Part shown: piece after piece, positions 1 through 10,570 of the stretch | Layout: every line of letters begins with the position of its first letter | How positions within the stretch are numbered: the stretch's first letter is position 1 | Made by a program: the position numbers and the translations under genes | The notes under the pieces: model-generated | The model's input: only the letters and a program-made list of their open reading frames with translations | What the model was told of the DNA's origin: nothing | Databases searched by the model: none | Assembly: GCA_038503035.1 (NCBI GenBank) | Contig: JAVSML010000985.1 | Location: 131,372 to 195,371 of the forward strand | DNA: 64,000 nt | Source of the DNA: Crocodylus rhombifer | Taxonomy: Eukaryota > Chordata > Crocodylia > Crocodylidae | Direction: 5' to 3'

Positions 1-270
1 GGGTGGGGGGGAGGGGACCTGGACCTGCCCTATTATGAAGCTGGATTAAAAAAAGATAATCTCCCAGCCTGTGCTCCCCAATCACAGTTGTGAAGCAGGG
101 GCTGGGAGTTCCCTGCTGCCAGGGCAGGGGGACATTGTCCCTGCCCAGGCTCTGGTAGTAGAGCCTGTCCCAGCAGCAGGCAGCTCCTGGGGCAGGTAGC
201 AATCTCCCACACCCTGCTGCCTGGCTGACTGGGAGCACATTTGCTCCTGGTCGGTGTTCTATATGTGCAC
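1..270. other. Non-coding, moderately GC-rich, no gene seen
   Basis: No reading frame with recognisable similarity was found. The only structure I see is a short hairpin with arms GGGCAGGG (122-129) and CCCTGCCC (139-146). It is too small to assign to a family. Confidence 0.5.
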
Positions 271-350
271 TACTGTGCAGTAGGTAATTGGGAGTAAATG
301 TACTACTTGTATTTATAGGTAGCAAATTTACTTGCAGTTACTACACAGTA
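271..350. mobile_element. Small foldback (MITE-like) element
   Basis: Positions 271-306 and 318-350 form an imperfect inverted repeat. Read inward from each side, both arms begin TACTGTG(C/T)AGTA and later share AGTAAAT(g/t)T(a/g)CTAC. The loop is only about 11 bp. This is the architecture of a short non-autonomous DNA transposon or foldback element. No target duplication could be fixed, so the true ends may lie further out, and the superfamily is unknown. Confidence 0.55.
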
Positions 351-859
351 ATTGGCTCTAATCTCAAATAAAGCGTCCCATTTAGATGCGCCCAATATGA
401 ACAAAATAAGGAATATGATCAAACTCCTCTCATGTACACAACTATGTCCCCAGTGAGGAGTAATCAGAGGTATAGTTCTCTTCAAAAGGTCATAGGTTCT
501 TACTGTGTTATTTACTAATCCCTGCTTCCCACCGGGCTGCTCATTTCCAGCTGCCAGGCTGCAACTGGAGGAACGGTTTCTGCTGCATTGCACATATAAC
601 AAAGCTGAGGGGTGGGGGAGGTAGGGGCAGCTAAAGACTGCCGATATCCCTGTTTCAGCAATTGTTTGGTTTTTGTTTTAACTGCAAAGGCAATACTGAG
701 TTTATCTGCAGCCAGATTCACCTCCGTTGGCAGGGTGTCACTTTCATGCTGATCAAATGGTGTGAATTGGTTTTTCTGTCTGGATCTTTGGAGTAGACTG
801 AACCTGAATGGTCTTTTCTCATGCCCTCTTTTCCTAACCAGTTTTTATGGTCTTCAGCA
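351..859. other. Unassigned non-coding sequence
   Basis: AT-rich sequence followed by mixed composition. The short open frames here have no recognisable similarity. The last 13 bases (847-859, ATGGTCTTCAGCA) recur at 1074-1086 and flank the insert that follows. Confidence 0.4.
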
Positions 860-1073
860 CTGACGATGTGTAGGGGGTGCACATGCAACCCCTGCGATTG
901 GCCGCCACTGCTGGTGGCACCTGCGGGTGGTCACCGCTTGGCACACCACCCCATCCCTGCAGCTATCAACACTGCTGCGGCTGCCTGCAGGAGCTCACCG
1001 CCACCACACTGATGCTGCTGCTGCACGCAAGCAGTCGCCATGCCCCCTCAGCCTCCAGGGGCATGCATCGTTC
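860..1073. mobile_element. 214-bp insert flanked by an exact 13-bp duplication
   Basis: ATGGTCTTCAGCA occurs at 847-859 and again at 1074-1086, bracketing a GC-rich insert of 214 bp. The insert begins CTGACGATG and ends CATCGTTC, so its termini are short inverted repeats (6 of 8 matching). The perfect duplication points to an insertion whose target-site duplication is still intact. A 13-bp duplication fits target-primed retrotransposition better than a classical hAT insertion, but the inverted ends favour a DNA transposon. The class is therefore left open. Open frames in it reflect GC content only. Confidence 0.55.
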
Positions 1074-1229
1074 ATGGTCTTCAGCAAATACAAATCCCAT
1101 CCCAGCTCCTATCAGGCCATGCAGGAAGATGAGTGTCCTTCCCCAGTTTGCAGGACAAACTGATGCTTCATCTCTAAGCTGAAGCAATGCCCTTTGGCAT
1201 CTACTATTTGGCATCATAACTGAAGCACT

Positions 1230-1813
1230 GTCATGGATGGGTATAAACTGTTCAGGAAGGACAGGCAGGGGAGAAGAGGACGTGGAGTTGCACTTTATGT
1301 AAAAGAGCCATATTGCTCAGAGCCCTAGTATGAAGCTGGAGATAGGACTGTTAAAAATCTCTAGGTTAGGGTCAGAGAAGAAAGCAACAATGATGATGTT
1401 GTGTGGTGGTCTGCTAGAGACCACGAGACCAGGAGGAAATAGTGGACGAGGTCTTCAAACAGCTAGCAGAAGTTTCCCAGTCACAGACCCTGGTTCTCAT
1501 GGGGGACTTCAATCACCCTGACAACTGCCAGAAGGCCAATACAGCAGTGCACAGGCAATCCAGAAAGTTTTTGTAGAGTGCTGGGACAACTTCCTGGTGC
1601 AAGTGCTGGAGCGGCCAAATAGAAGCCATGCTCTTCTTGACCTGCTGCTCACAAACAGGGATGAATTGATGGGGAATGTACTAGTAGATGGCAACTTGGG
1701 CAGCAGCGACCACAAGATGACTGACTTCAGGATACTGAGGAAAGGAAGGAAGGACAGCAGCAGAGTAAGGACCCTGGACTTTAAAAAAAAAGCAGACTTT
1801 GACTTGCTTAGGG
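1230..1813 (+). pseudogene. CR1 endonuclease C-terminal remnant
   Basis: The frame from about 1597 to 1813 reads HALLDLLLTNRDELMGN, then GSSDHKMTDFRILRKGR. This matches the end of the CR1 endonuclease domain, where the S-D-H triad segment is part of the active site of APE-type endonucleases. In an active element the domain nicks genomic DNA to start target-primed reverse transcription. Upstream sequence (1230-1590) is related but broken into several frames with stops, and the N-terminal half of the domain is missing. The frame is cut at 1813 by the hAT-type insertion. Fragment only, not functional. Confidence 0.85.
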
Positions 1814-2252
1814 CAGATTTTCACAACTGGTGTGCTGTCAGGCACATCCAGGTGTGCCACGGCATTTTGGGCTGGAGCCATACCCCCCGCCTGGCTGGAG
1901 CCATGCCCCTTGCCTGCTGCTGCAGCCAGACGGACAGGGGCAGGGGGGGCACGACTCCAGCCATTGATTCAAACACTGCACCACCAGCTTCTCACTGCTT
2001 GCCACACCCCCCTCCCTGGTCTGCGATGTCTAGCCACTTGCCATCTGATCCCCTCCTCCATTGCCCCTTGCTCCATGGTGTTCAGCTGCTCACTACCCCC
2101 TTCCCCCTCTCCCTCCCCACCCCCCCATCTGCAGCATTCAGCTGCTTGCTACCCTTCCACCCTCCTCCACCTCCACTCAGCCAGTGTGCTGTGTGGTGGA
2201 CGAGGCTGGCCATGTAAGTGTGCTGTAGGGTGAAAAAGGTTGGGAAGCAATG
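1814..2252. mobile_element. hAT-like non-autonomous element inserted in CR1
   Basis: The insertion interrupts the CR1 copy and is bordered by GCTTAGGG (1806-1813) and GCTTAAGG (2253-2260), a 7/8 match consistent with the 8-bp target duplication of hAT transposons. Its ends are short inverted repeats: the left end begins CAGATTTTCACAAC and the right end, read inward, CATTGCTTCCCAAC. The interior is C-rich and non-coding, with no transposase similarity in the open frames. CR1 homology resumes directly after the second duplication, which shows the hAT element arrived later. Confidence 0.75.
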
Positions 2253-2974
2253 GCTTAAGGAACTCATGGGCAGGATTCCCTGAAAAGCCAGTCTTGCAGG
2301 GGAGAGGAGTCCAAGGATGCTAGCTGTACTTTTAAAGAAGCCTTACTGAGAGTGCAGAAACAAACCATCCTGATGTGGTGGAAGACTAGCAAATGTGGCA
2401 GAAGACCAGCTGGGCTTAGCAGGGAACTCTTCAGTAAACTAAATCATAAAAAGGAGCATTATAAGAAGTGGAAACTTGGACATACAACTAGGGAGGCATA
2501 CAAGAATATTGCTTGGGCATGCAGGGATGAAGTCAGGATGGCCTGAGCACAATTGAAGTTGCTGCTTGCAGGGGGTGTGAAGAGAAATGAGAAGGGTTTC
2601 TACAAGTAAATCAGTAGCAAGAGGAAGATCAGGGAAAGTGTGGGTCCTTTACTGAATGGTGCAGGCAACCTAGTGACACTAAGTAAAGTACTTAGTGCCT
2701 TTTTCATCTCAGTATTCACAGGCAAGGTCAGCTCCCAGGCTACTGCAACTAGCAGCACAGTTTGGGGAGAAGGTGAGCAGCCAACAGTAGTGAAAGAACA
2801 GCTTAGGGACAGACTATTTAGAAAACCTAGACATACAAGTCCATGGGGCTGGATGGGATGCACCTAAGGGTGCTGAGGATGTTGGCTGGTGTGACTGCAG
2901 AGCTGCTGCCCATCATCGTTGATAATTCATGGTAATCAGGAGAGGTCCCTAATGACTGGAAAAGGGCACACATA

Positions 2975-3526
2975 GTGCCCACATTTAAGAAAGGGGAAAA
3001 GGAGAATCCAGAGAACTATAGATCAGTCAGCCTCACCTCAATTCCTGCAAAAATCATGGAGCAGATCCTCAAGGAATCCATTTCAAAGCACTTAGAAGAC
3101 AAGAAAGTGATTAGGAACAGGCAGCATGGATTCACCAAAGTCAAATCATGCCTGACCAAACTGATTGCCTACTATGATAAGATGACTGGCTCTGTGGATG
3201 TGGTGTACCTTGATTTTAGCAAGGCTTTTGATACCATCTTCCACAACATTCTCACAGGCAAGCTAAGGCAGGATGAATGGACTGTAAGGTGGACAGAAAA
3301 CTGGCTGGAGCATCAGGATAGGAGAGTAGTAATCAATGGCTCGATGTCTAGTTGGCAGCCAGTATCAAGTGGAGTGCCCCAGAGGTCAGTCCTGGGGCCG
3401 ATTTTGTTCAATGTCTTCACCAATGACCTTGAAAATGGCATAGAGTGCATCCTCAACGAGTTTGCAGATGATGCCAATTTGTGCTATTCAACACTGGTGA
3501 GGCCACATCTGAAGTACTGTGTTTAG
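2975..3526 (+). pseudogene. CR1 reverse transcriptase remnant
   Basis: This 183-residue open frame contains the reverse-transcriptase motifs of CR1. ENYRSVSLTSIPAKIMEQIL is the palm/finger entry motif. VYLDFSKAFDTI holds the first catalytic Asp. SGVPQRSVLGPILFN normally reads PQG, so the Gly is replaced by Arg. FADDANL holds the catalytic Asp pair. Immediately after FADDANLCYS the frame jumps to TLVRPHLKYCV, which in full-length CR1 lies roughly a hundred residues or more downstream, so a large in-frame deletion sits near 3480-3495. The frame is short of the complete ORF2 on both sides. A non-functional relic. Confidence 0.9.
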
Positions 3527-3553
3527 TTTTGGCCCCCCCACTACAGATAGGAT

Positions 3554-3735
3554 GTGGACAAATTGGAGAGAGTCCAGTGGAGGGTGACAAAAATGGTGAG
3601 GGGGCTGAGGCACGTTACTTTTGAGGAGAGGCCGAGGGACCTGGGCTTATTTAGTCTAGAAATGGGAAAACTGAGGGGGGGATTTAATAGCAGGCTTCAA
3701 GTACCTGAAGGGGGGTTCAAAAGAGGATGGAGCTA
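3554..3735 (+). pseudogene. CR1 ORF2 C-terminal remnant
   Basis: The frame reads MDKLERVQWRVTKMVRGL, then FEERPRDLGLFSLEMGKLR, the conserved segment C-terminal to the CR1 reverse transcriptase (consensus LERVQRRAT...LGLFSLEKRRLRG). It is separated from the RT frame by a stop at about 3524 and a shift. Downstream sequence to about 3900 still resembles the last ORF2 residues but is frameshifted. Inactive. Confidence 0.85.
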
Positions 3736-4014
3736 GACTGGTCTCAGTGGTGGCAGATGACAGAACAAAGAGCAGCAGTCTCAAGTTTCAGTAAGGGAAG
3801 TTTATTTAAGTTAGATATAGAAAGAATTTTATCACTAGGAGAACAGGTTACCCAATGAGGTTGTGGACTTTCTATCCTTGGAGGGTTTTAAGACCTGACT
3901 AAACAAAGCTTTGGTTGGGATGATGTAGTTGCGGTTGGTCCCGCTTTGAGTAGAAGGTTGGGCTCTATGACCTCCTGAGGTCCCTTCCAACCTTAATTTT
4001 CTATGATTTTATGA

Positions 4015-5520
4015 CTATTTTCACCTGTGCCATTTGTAGAATTAACCTGAATGACTGGGAATTGCCAACTCCTTGCCCAGGTGCCATTGCTGTGTGTCAA
4101 GTGCCATGTCCTCTTCCTACCTGTACTCTGCCTACGTTAAATAATAATATTATTACTATAAGAGTCCTCTAATACTAACTGACAGAGACAGTGCTTGCAA
4201 AGTCCGGTCCAGCATTGCCTGTATTCTGTTAAATGCACAACAGACATTGACAGCACGGAAATCACACACAAGGAGTGGGAGGCAAGCACTGAAAGATTTG
4301 AGATTGGCAATCAAATCTTTATCCTGCGTATTGCAAGTCACAGGCAATGAATGTAGTTCAACCAAAAGCAGAGTGATGATAGAAGCTGTTTGCTTTCAAA
4401 ACTGGACTGGCAAGTGCATATTAAATTACCTGCATGGAGAATAATGTTTATCCGCAGATCTTATTAACAGTGTGCTGTAGTAATGTAGATGTGAGGGAAA
4501 TAAAAACAAAAAACAAAAAAACACAAGGAGGCAGCAGTTTCTGAATCACAAAGAAGGAAAGAGCCGAGTGTTGGCTAAGAGCTTGGCATGCCGTAAAACA
4601 GGGTCACATTCAGGGATTATATGTAAGGGCTTGGCAATGTGAGGAAATCAAGCAGAACAGATATTGCAGGATTGCTCCCCAGGTGGGTACTCAATTACAC
4701 AGTAAAAGTGATTTGGTCCTGAAGGGAGCCACCCTGCTTTGGAAATGCACTAACTATTCTGGACGCAAGTGATTTCTGTTCTGGAATAGACTTGCCTCCT
4801 GGAGAGTGATTTAGGAATACCTGTGTCACAATATTCGCTCTAGACAATTTCCCTGTATAGACAGTCTCTGATGGGAAAGGGAGTCTTGAATGTAAAATAT
4901 CACCTATATTTGATGACTGGAGCACTCCCCAAAATCTTAAGTCAGAACTTTGAGAGATTAAAGTAGGTATGAATTGTGTCAAATACTACAAATATTTTGT
5001 AGTTTTTAACTCTGCATTTTGGGACCTGTATAGCTCCACTGACTACAATGAGGATACTAATGTTTATGTGCCTTATGGAGTATTCTGAAGATAAATACAG
5101 AAATGTATGAGACCTCCTCAGATAAGCAGTGATGGAATGAGTTTCCCTGTATGAAGCAGGGATCTCTCCTTTGTTGTTAAGGAGTTGCTGTTTTTGTAAA
5201 TGCTCTCTGTGGTTAATGGAAATCATCTGTAACAGATTTGCCCCAGTGCCTTGCATGCTTTCTGCTGGTTTTGTAGCACCAGCAGCAGCAGTTAATTAGT
5301 AAATGCAACAGAGCACTACAGGCCAACCTAGATCCTAGCTCACAGATGGACAACCTGCTTGCCGGATGCTTGGGGCATTGGCTTTGCCTGTGATCATGGA
5401 CACGCACCTGCCTAGGCAGTGCCCTTTGGCATTTTCTGCCAGCATGCTGCTTTGCGAGCATAACGTGGGTAGGCAGAATAGGAATGAGGTGGTAGAATTG
5501 GAAAGCTGGCTGTGTGACGT

Positions 5521-5522
<2 letters not shown>
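4015..5522. other. Unassigned non-coding sequence
   Basis: I recognise no gene or repeat family here. An A-rich stretch lies near 4500-4525. Short open frames carry no motifs. Confidence 0.4.
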
Positions 5523-5569
<47 letters not shown>

Positions 5570-5579
5570 NNNNNNNNNN

Positions 5580-5626
<47 letters not shown>
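5523..5626. repeat. (CA)n microsatellite with internal assembly gap
   Basis: A pure CA dinucleotide repeat of 47 bases (5523-5569) is followed by 10 N (5570-5579) and another 47 bases of pure CA (5580-5626). The N block is an assembly gap, so the true repeat length is unknown. Cys-Val and Thr-His polymer frames across it are artefacts of translating the repeat. Confidence 0.98.
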
Positions 5627-5627
<1 letters not shown>

Positions 5628-6705
5628 AAAGCATAGCCGGCAGCTCTGATTAGGTTTGCATGCCCTGACAGCATGTGGCTTGGAGAGCTCAGGGTTTTGT
5701 AGAATTTGCTAGCAGACTGTTGCTCTTCCCACCCTGACTACTGAAGCTAAGTGGCAGAGTCTTTCACCAACCCTGAGGAGGATCCATCTATAAAGGTTTT
5801 TTCTGCTCAGAGACTGGCACTGTTCCACCAGTTAAAGCTGTCTCTGCCAAGAGCAGCAGGTCTTGACTGGGAGCTGGAATGGGGCAGGTTTTTTAGCAGG
5901 CATTTTCCCTCCTCAGACTCACCAGCAAAGCACATCAGTGTCCAGCCTCTTGCAACACCTTCTGATTAGGTCAGGTTTCTTCCTTTAAACTTCCTCACTC
6001 TGCCTTGGAGGGGAAGGTGTTGGCAGGATGAGAAATCATGCCTGGGGCACTCTATTTTCCTGGGAGCGTGGGAGAGGATTTTACAGACAACAAACACGAC
6101 CCTATGACAAGTTTCCAGCTGTCTTTTGTTCACTTACCAGAAACAGCATCATGGATATATGGAGGCTAAAAACCTCACCTTTAGCTCTCTGCTTGCCCAA
6201 AATGGCCTCTTCCATTTGTGCCCAGACTTAATTTTCTGTTTCCCCAGCAAGGGAGACATCTGCCATCCACCACCCCTGGCAACTCTTTCTAAGAGGTTAT
6301 AAGAGCTCTTATTATTGAAGGCTAAAAGCAGAGGAGCAGTTATCCTGGGATAAAGACTTTTATCCTTAGAATCCTACAAATATACAAGCTCATTGTCCCA
6401 TTTAAAGTGCCTGTTAAGTATTTGATTTAATGCTTTGCCCCAGGACAATTGAGGCTAATTGGAGTTAATTGCCATTCAGGATGTATGTGTAAATGATTGT
6501 CCCAGCCTTTTTTAATGCCAGACAGAACCTGGGATACTCAGTCCTATATTTTTAGCCAGTTTTCCTTTCTAATTCAGTCTACACTTTCCTCGTAGTTTTC
6601 CTCTTATTGGCAACCCGTTCCCCATTACTAATCCCTTTGTATCCCTAAAGTCATCTCCCCTCTTGGTTATGGGCTGTTATTGCATTCTTCTCATGTTTGT
6701 TGTGT
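5627..6705. other. Unassigned non-coding sequence
   Basis: No repeat family or exon recognised. The part from about 6380 to 6500 is AT-rich with several TTAAT/AATTG motifs and could be regulatory, but nothing in it is diagnostic. Confidence 0.4.
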
Positions 6706-6725
6706 CCCCCCCCCCCCCCCCCCCC
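6706..6725. repeat. Poly(C)20 homopolymer
   Basis: Twenty consecutive cytosines. A G/C homopolymer of this length is prone to sequencing and replication errors, so its exact length is uncertain. Confidence 0.95.
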
Positions 6726-7731
6726 GAACAACTTTACAGGCGAGATCTTGGGATCCAGATGAACCAAGCTAGGTGCCAAACTTAATGTACTAAATTTCCC
6801 ACTACCTAGATTCTGGGATTGGCTCAGCTCTTGGTGTAATTCAGAGTTGGTGTCAGTTATGTTTGCAGAAACCGTGACCATTGCTTGCAGAGAGCTAGAG
6901 TGCAGTGCATGCCAAGGTACCCTGGAGCAACCGGGATACCCAGCACCAGAAGTACCCTAGACTGGGTAGACTGCAGTCACCAGAAGAAGAATCACTGGCT
7001 GCTCCATCAGGACACCCTCCCAGCCTTGACCACAGCAGAGTGAATGCACCAGGATCTGGCCCATATATTTCTTTCTTCCCTTTTGTGTGTTCCTCCTATT
7101 TTGTCCCTTTCCCCTTTCTGAGGGCTAGGGTGTGGCTGAGTACTGCAGTCATGAAGAGGGGAAATAGGAGGAACTCCTTCCTGCACAGTCATGCTGCATG
7201 TAGAGCACAAGGGCAGCATGCCCAAAATCCACTCTTCCCCTGGAAAGCAAGTGGATGCAAGAGGGGAGAGGAAGGCAGTGAGTCAGAGTAGAGGCTTGAT
7301 CCAAGTCTTCCTCACCCAGCTACCAAAGCTGAGTGGATGAAAAGTGGTGAATGACTGGGTATAATAATGGGTTGACATGACATCCTATTTCTCTCTGTCC
7401 TGTTTAAAACAGGAATTCTCTCTCCAAACTGAAATGCCTTACTGGAGCTGCTTCTGGGGTGGGTGAGGTACTTGCTGGCACAGAATTAATGTTGATAGAG
7501 AATGAGATGAATGGTATTTAAGTCTCAATGAATTAAATGCATCCCCAGAATGGGAAAGCACAGAAGGCTCTTTCCCCATGACCTCGGAGAAGCTGGCAAA
7601 GAGTGAAATGAGCAGTAGCACAGGGCTAAGGGAAAGTTAAGCTGAAAAGAAATATCCTTGCCTTGCAGTGGGTGAGAGCCAGTCTGTCAAGGGAAGGATT
7701 GCCAAGGTCCTGTTTGATTGGGGGTCCTGGC
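6726..7731. other. Unassigned non-coding sequence
   Basis: No gene or known repeat recognised. The block 7409-7428 (ACAGGAATTCTCTCTCCAAA) recurs with one mismatch at 7877-7896 inside the following element. Confidence 0.4.
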
Positions 7732-7960
7732 CCCAGGACCACACAGCAGTCTCCAACCAGCCCTGGTGGGTCCCTGGGCTGAGACTAAAAATTGAGTCTC
7801 AGCCTAGGACCACACTGGAGTCTTGAACTGGCTCTGGTGACATCTCAGGGCTGAGTCCAGATAACAGCTGCTTACAACAGGAATTCTGTCTCCAAAATCA
7901 ACTAATTTTTGGTCTCAGTCCTGGGATGTCACCAGAGCCAGTTCAAGACTCCAGTATGAT
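7732..7960. repeat. Three-unit tandem plus inverted repeat
   Basis: Unit A (7732-7796) and unit B (7801-7858) are diverged direct copies of about 65 bp, both carrying AGGACCACAC, CAGTCT/GAGTCTT, a GGTG core and GGGCTGAG. Unit C (about 7898-7960) is an inverted copy of B. The stretch TGGAGTCTTGAACTGGCTCT in B is exactly complementary to part of C, and the match continues through GGTGACATC. Unit A ends in a hairpin, CTGAGACT..AGTCTCAG (about 7780-7802). This looks like a foldback DNA element or rearranged tandem array. No target duplication was fixed. Confidence 0.65.
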
Positions 7961-8079
7961 TGCATTGGAACTGGTTAAACATTAATGTGCAACTGCTCAG
8001 AAAACTTTCAATGTCACTTTAATCCTTATTACAATCTAAAAATATAACACGTTAAATATAATGTTTAACAAGGTCTATA

Positions 8080-8180
8080 GCTCTTACGGCTAGAGGGGAT
8101 CACTATGATCACCCAGTCTGTTCTCCTGTATATTAGAGGTGAGAGACTGTTATCCGTTCTTGTGTCTACTTCAGACATTT
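8080..8180 (-). mobile_element. LINE 3'-end fragment (CR1-like), reverse strand
   Basis: The sequence around GCTAGAGGGGATCACTATGA, followed by TCACCCAGTCTGTTCTCCTG, resembles the reversed 3' tail common to CR1-like reptile LINEs (pattern: ggccagaagggaccattgtgatcatctagtctgac). Only the tail is present and no coding sequence survives. The family is assigned from this motif alone. Confidence 0.5.
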
Positions 8181-10093
8181 GTATCTTGTGGGGATTTGAA
8201 GAATGAAATCATTAATGCATAGAAAATTCTTAGATATTACAGTGCCACACAGAAGGCTTTAAACAAACCTACCTGATGCACTGCTCATCACTGGTCTACT
8301 GTATTGGGCACCAGGCAGAGACACAGGAAAGTGGAGATGTATCTGAACCTTGAATCCAAGTGCTTCCAGTGCTAAAAGGCATAAGTGGGGTTGTACTGGA
8401 ATGCTGGGGTGTGAATCCCTCTCTGATCTTTCGGTTCCTCTCCAGAGATTAAATCAGAAAGGCTTCTTTTCAGTTTCTGGTTCAGATATGACCAAAATAC
8501 CTCTTATGTCTTATTTATGAGCTGGGGCCTACTGAGATTCCAGATGTTGGCATCAAAAAGAATAGATTCAAACAAAACAATGGTGGGGGGAGAATGCTTA
8601 CATTTTCCTGGTTCCTACCCTCCTCCTTTCCAGCACTGAAATGTCATTAAAATGTGACCAACTTTGTGAGTAGTACCAGAAAACGTTCTCTTAATAACCT
8701 CCAGTGACTTTCATGGAGCTGTAGCAGTTTCTACCAGGTATGAAAGTTACCCTGACTCTACAATCAAATTAGTCAGATGTGAGGGAGCAATAAAAAGTGT
8801 CCAGAGTATAAAATGTAAAAATAAAAGCACTCTTCCAAAGTCAGCTACCATTCTGTCAGCATGCACTGTGCGTCGTGGCTAGCATGGAAGCAAACACACT
8901 GAATGCTGATGAATGGCTGTCACTCCAAGCCCATTCTCATTCCTTGCTAATCAGTATCCCCGGGTGTGTTGCCACCACCACTTCTACTGCCTGATTCCAG
9001 TAACAAGCAAGGATGAGATGCTGGACAGGTGGCTTTGTGGTCTGGTGTAAACACAAAGTATTCCAGGCATGGAAAGTGGATATTATTGCCCTACTTGTTA
9101 GACTAAACTGTCATTGCAATCACCCATTCATCTAGCATTTCCCAGTAACAGTTTAGGACGCTGCCCCACTTGTCATGCTGTTACATCTTTGTGATGTGAC
9201 ACGTTTTCTTCCTCTCTCTTTCACAGACTTCATAAGTACTGAGGAAACAGAGGTTAAGATGAGAACAGGGGAAAAGGTTTGTTTGCATCACTCTGCGGGA
9301 GTTTGCTATTAAGTCTCACTTTAGCAGTATGCTATTCACACCACATTAAGTATGAAGGTCACATATGAGTCTCTTGCGGGGTGTCCTTGCTGAAGCAAAA
9401 CCATCTTGTTGGTGTGCACCTCACAGCTGCATAGTAGATCAGCATCGGCATTCAGGTAAATCTATTTCAAGTCTCTAAATTCTGGAAGAGGGATGGTGGC
9501 GAATAGCAGGCAGTCTCATCTCTAGCAGACAGTGATGCTTTGCATGCGTCAGCTGTTTGACCAAGAAGGCAGCAGCTTATTTCTTTGTTTGGATTAGATC
9601 AGGGCCTTAGCTAGGAATGTGACATTGTTACACGCACAGACTCCCACCATCTCACATATAGCCATAATTTACCATGACAGATGAGCCATTGCACACACAA
9701 TATGATCATCAGTGCCATGATCGTACATCACTATGTGACACCATGCACAGAAAGGGTGCCAATAGAGATAGAGACATCTAGCAGTGTGTTAATAAGTTTG
9801 GCTGAATGGAGGTGACACTCGCTTATTCCTAAGATGATTTTTAGAACTGTGTGAAACATAGGGGGCATAGATTGCTCCTATCCTGAAAATCAATCGGTGT
9901 ATTTAGGGTGGGATTTTTCAAAAGTACCTGGATCATTTAAAAGCATGTTTCCCTTCCTAGAAATCCAGTTACTTTAAATGGGACATTTACTGTGAAAACA
10001 TCGTACCTTTTTTTTATATTTTTACATGATTTTTTGTGTTACTTAGGACACGTAGACTGACCAACTCAACAGCTGCACAAGAAGTAGTGTGGG
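8181..10093. other. Unassigned non-coding sequence
   Basis: No long reading frame and no recognised exon. A short piece at about 9914-9930 (TTTTTCAAAAGTACCTGG) resembles one arm of the palindromic element at 24953-25079. The rest looks unique. Confidence 0.4.
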
Positions 10094-10570
10094 TGTCAGG
10101 GACCCTAATGGGCAGCCCAACCTGGGCTAAATGTCTGGGGCTTGGACTGGCAGCCCTACCCCAGCTAATGATTCCAGATGCCATGGATAGGGCCTCTTGA
10201 TTGGCAGGTGGGGAGGGCAGCCTTCCTATTTAGTTCCATCTATGGCAGCAGGTTAGCCAACAGTTCCTCTGAAGGTGTGCTCCAGTAAGCCTCTCTGAAT
10301 CTTGCATTTCTGGTTTCTGACCCCCTGTTTGGCCTGGACTCTGGTTTTCGGATTTCCCTTGGGATCTGGTACCTTGATATCTTGCTCCTGAACCTTGACT
10401 TGGCTTGTGTTTTGGACTCTGCCTCTGGATTCCCCAGCTTGGATCACTAGTGTGGTGGTCTCAGATTTCTGACCCTCATCTCAGCTGGTGTGTTGGGCTT
10501 TACCCCTTGCTCTTGCATTACCCCCATGGCCTAATAATTGAGCTAGACTGCCCATGCCCCCATCCTTACA
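10094..10570 (+). mobile_element. Probable solo LTR (Gypsy-like), 477 bp
   Basis: The segment starts TGTCAGGGACCC and ends CATCCTTACA, giving the TG...CA termini of an LTR. Its second half is a run of short, imperfect GACT/TGGCTT/CCTTG pyrimidine-rich phrases (10300-10560) typical of the R-U5 part of reptilian Gypsy-type LTRs. The flanks are GTGGG and GTAGA (3/5), compatible with a decayed 5-bp duplication but not proof. No internal retroviral coding sequence adjoins it. Confidence 0.5.

Larger units (their letters stand above)
1230..4014 (+). mobile_element. CR1-family LINE, 5'-truncated, internally deleted
   Basis: Decayed forward-strand CR1 retrotransposon. In order it shows the C-terminal part of the AP-like endonuclease (about 1230-1813), a hAT-type insertion (1814-2252), the linker and reverse transcriptase (about 2261-3526), the C-terminal region with LGLFSLE (about 3554-3735), and a 3' UTR. 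The UTR ends with the CR1-type tail (GACCTCCTGAGGTCCCTTCC, then TTTTCTATGATTTTATGA) near 4014. The short 8-bp-like repeat tail instead of poly(A) is a CR1 hallmark. Many stops and frameshifts rule out activity. The 5' end is approximate and no target duplication was identified. Confidence 0.9.

Noticed and set aside
1597..2217. 206-residue open frame as one protein
   Set aside because: Its first part is the CR1 endonuclease and the rest is the inserted hAT-like element; the fusion is accidental.
5213..5674. Cys-Val and Thr-His polymer proteins
   Set aside because: Translation of the CA microsatellite across an N gap.
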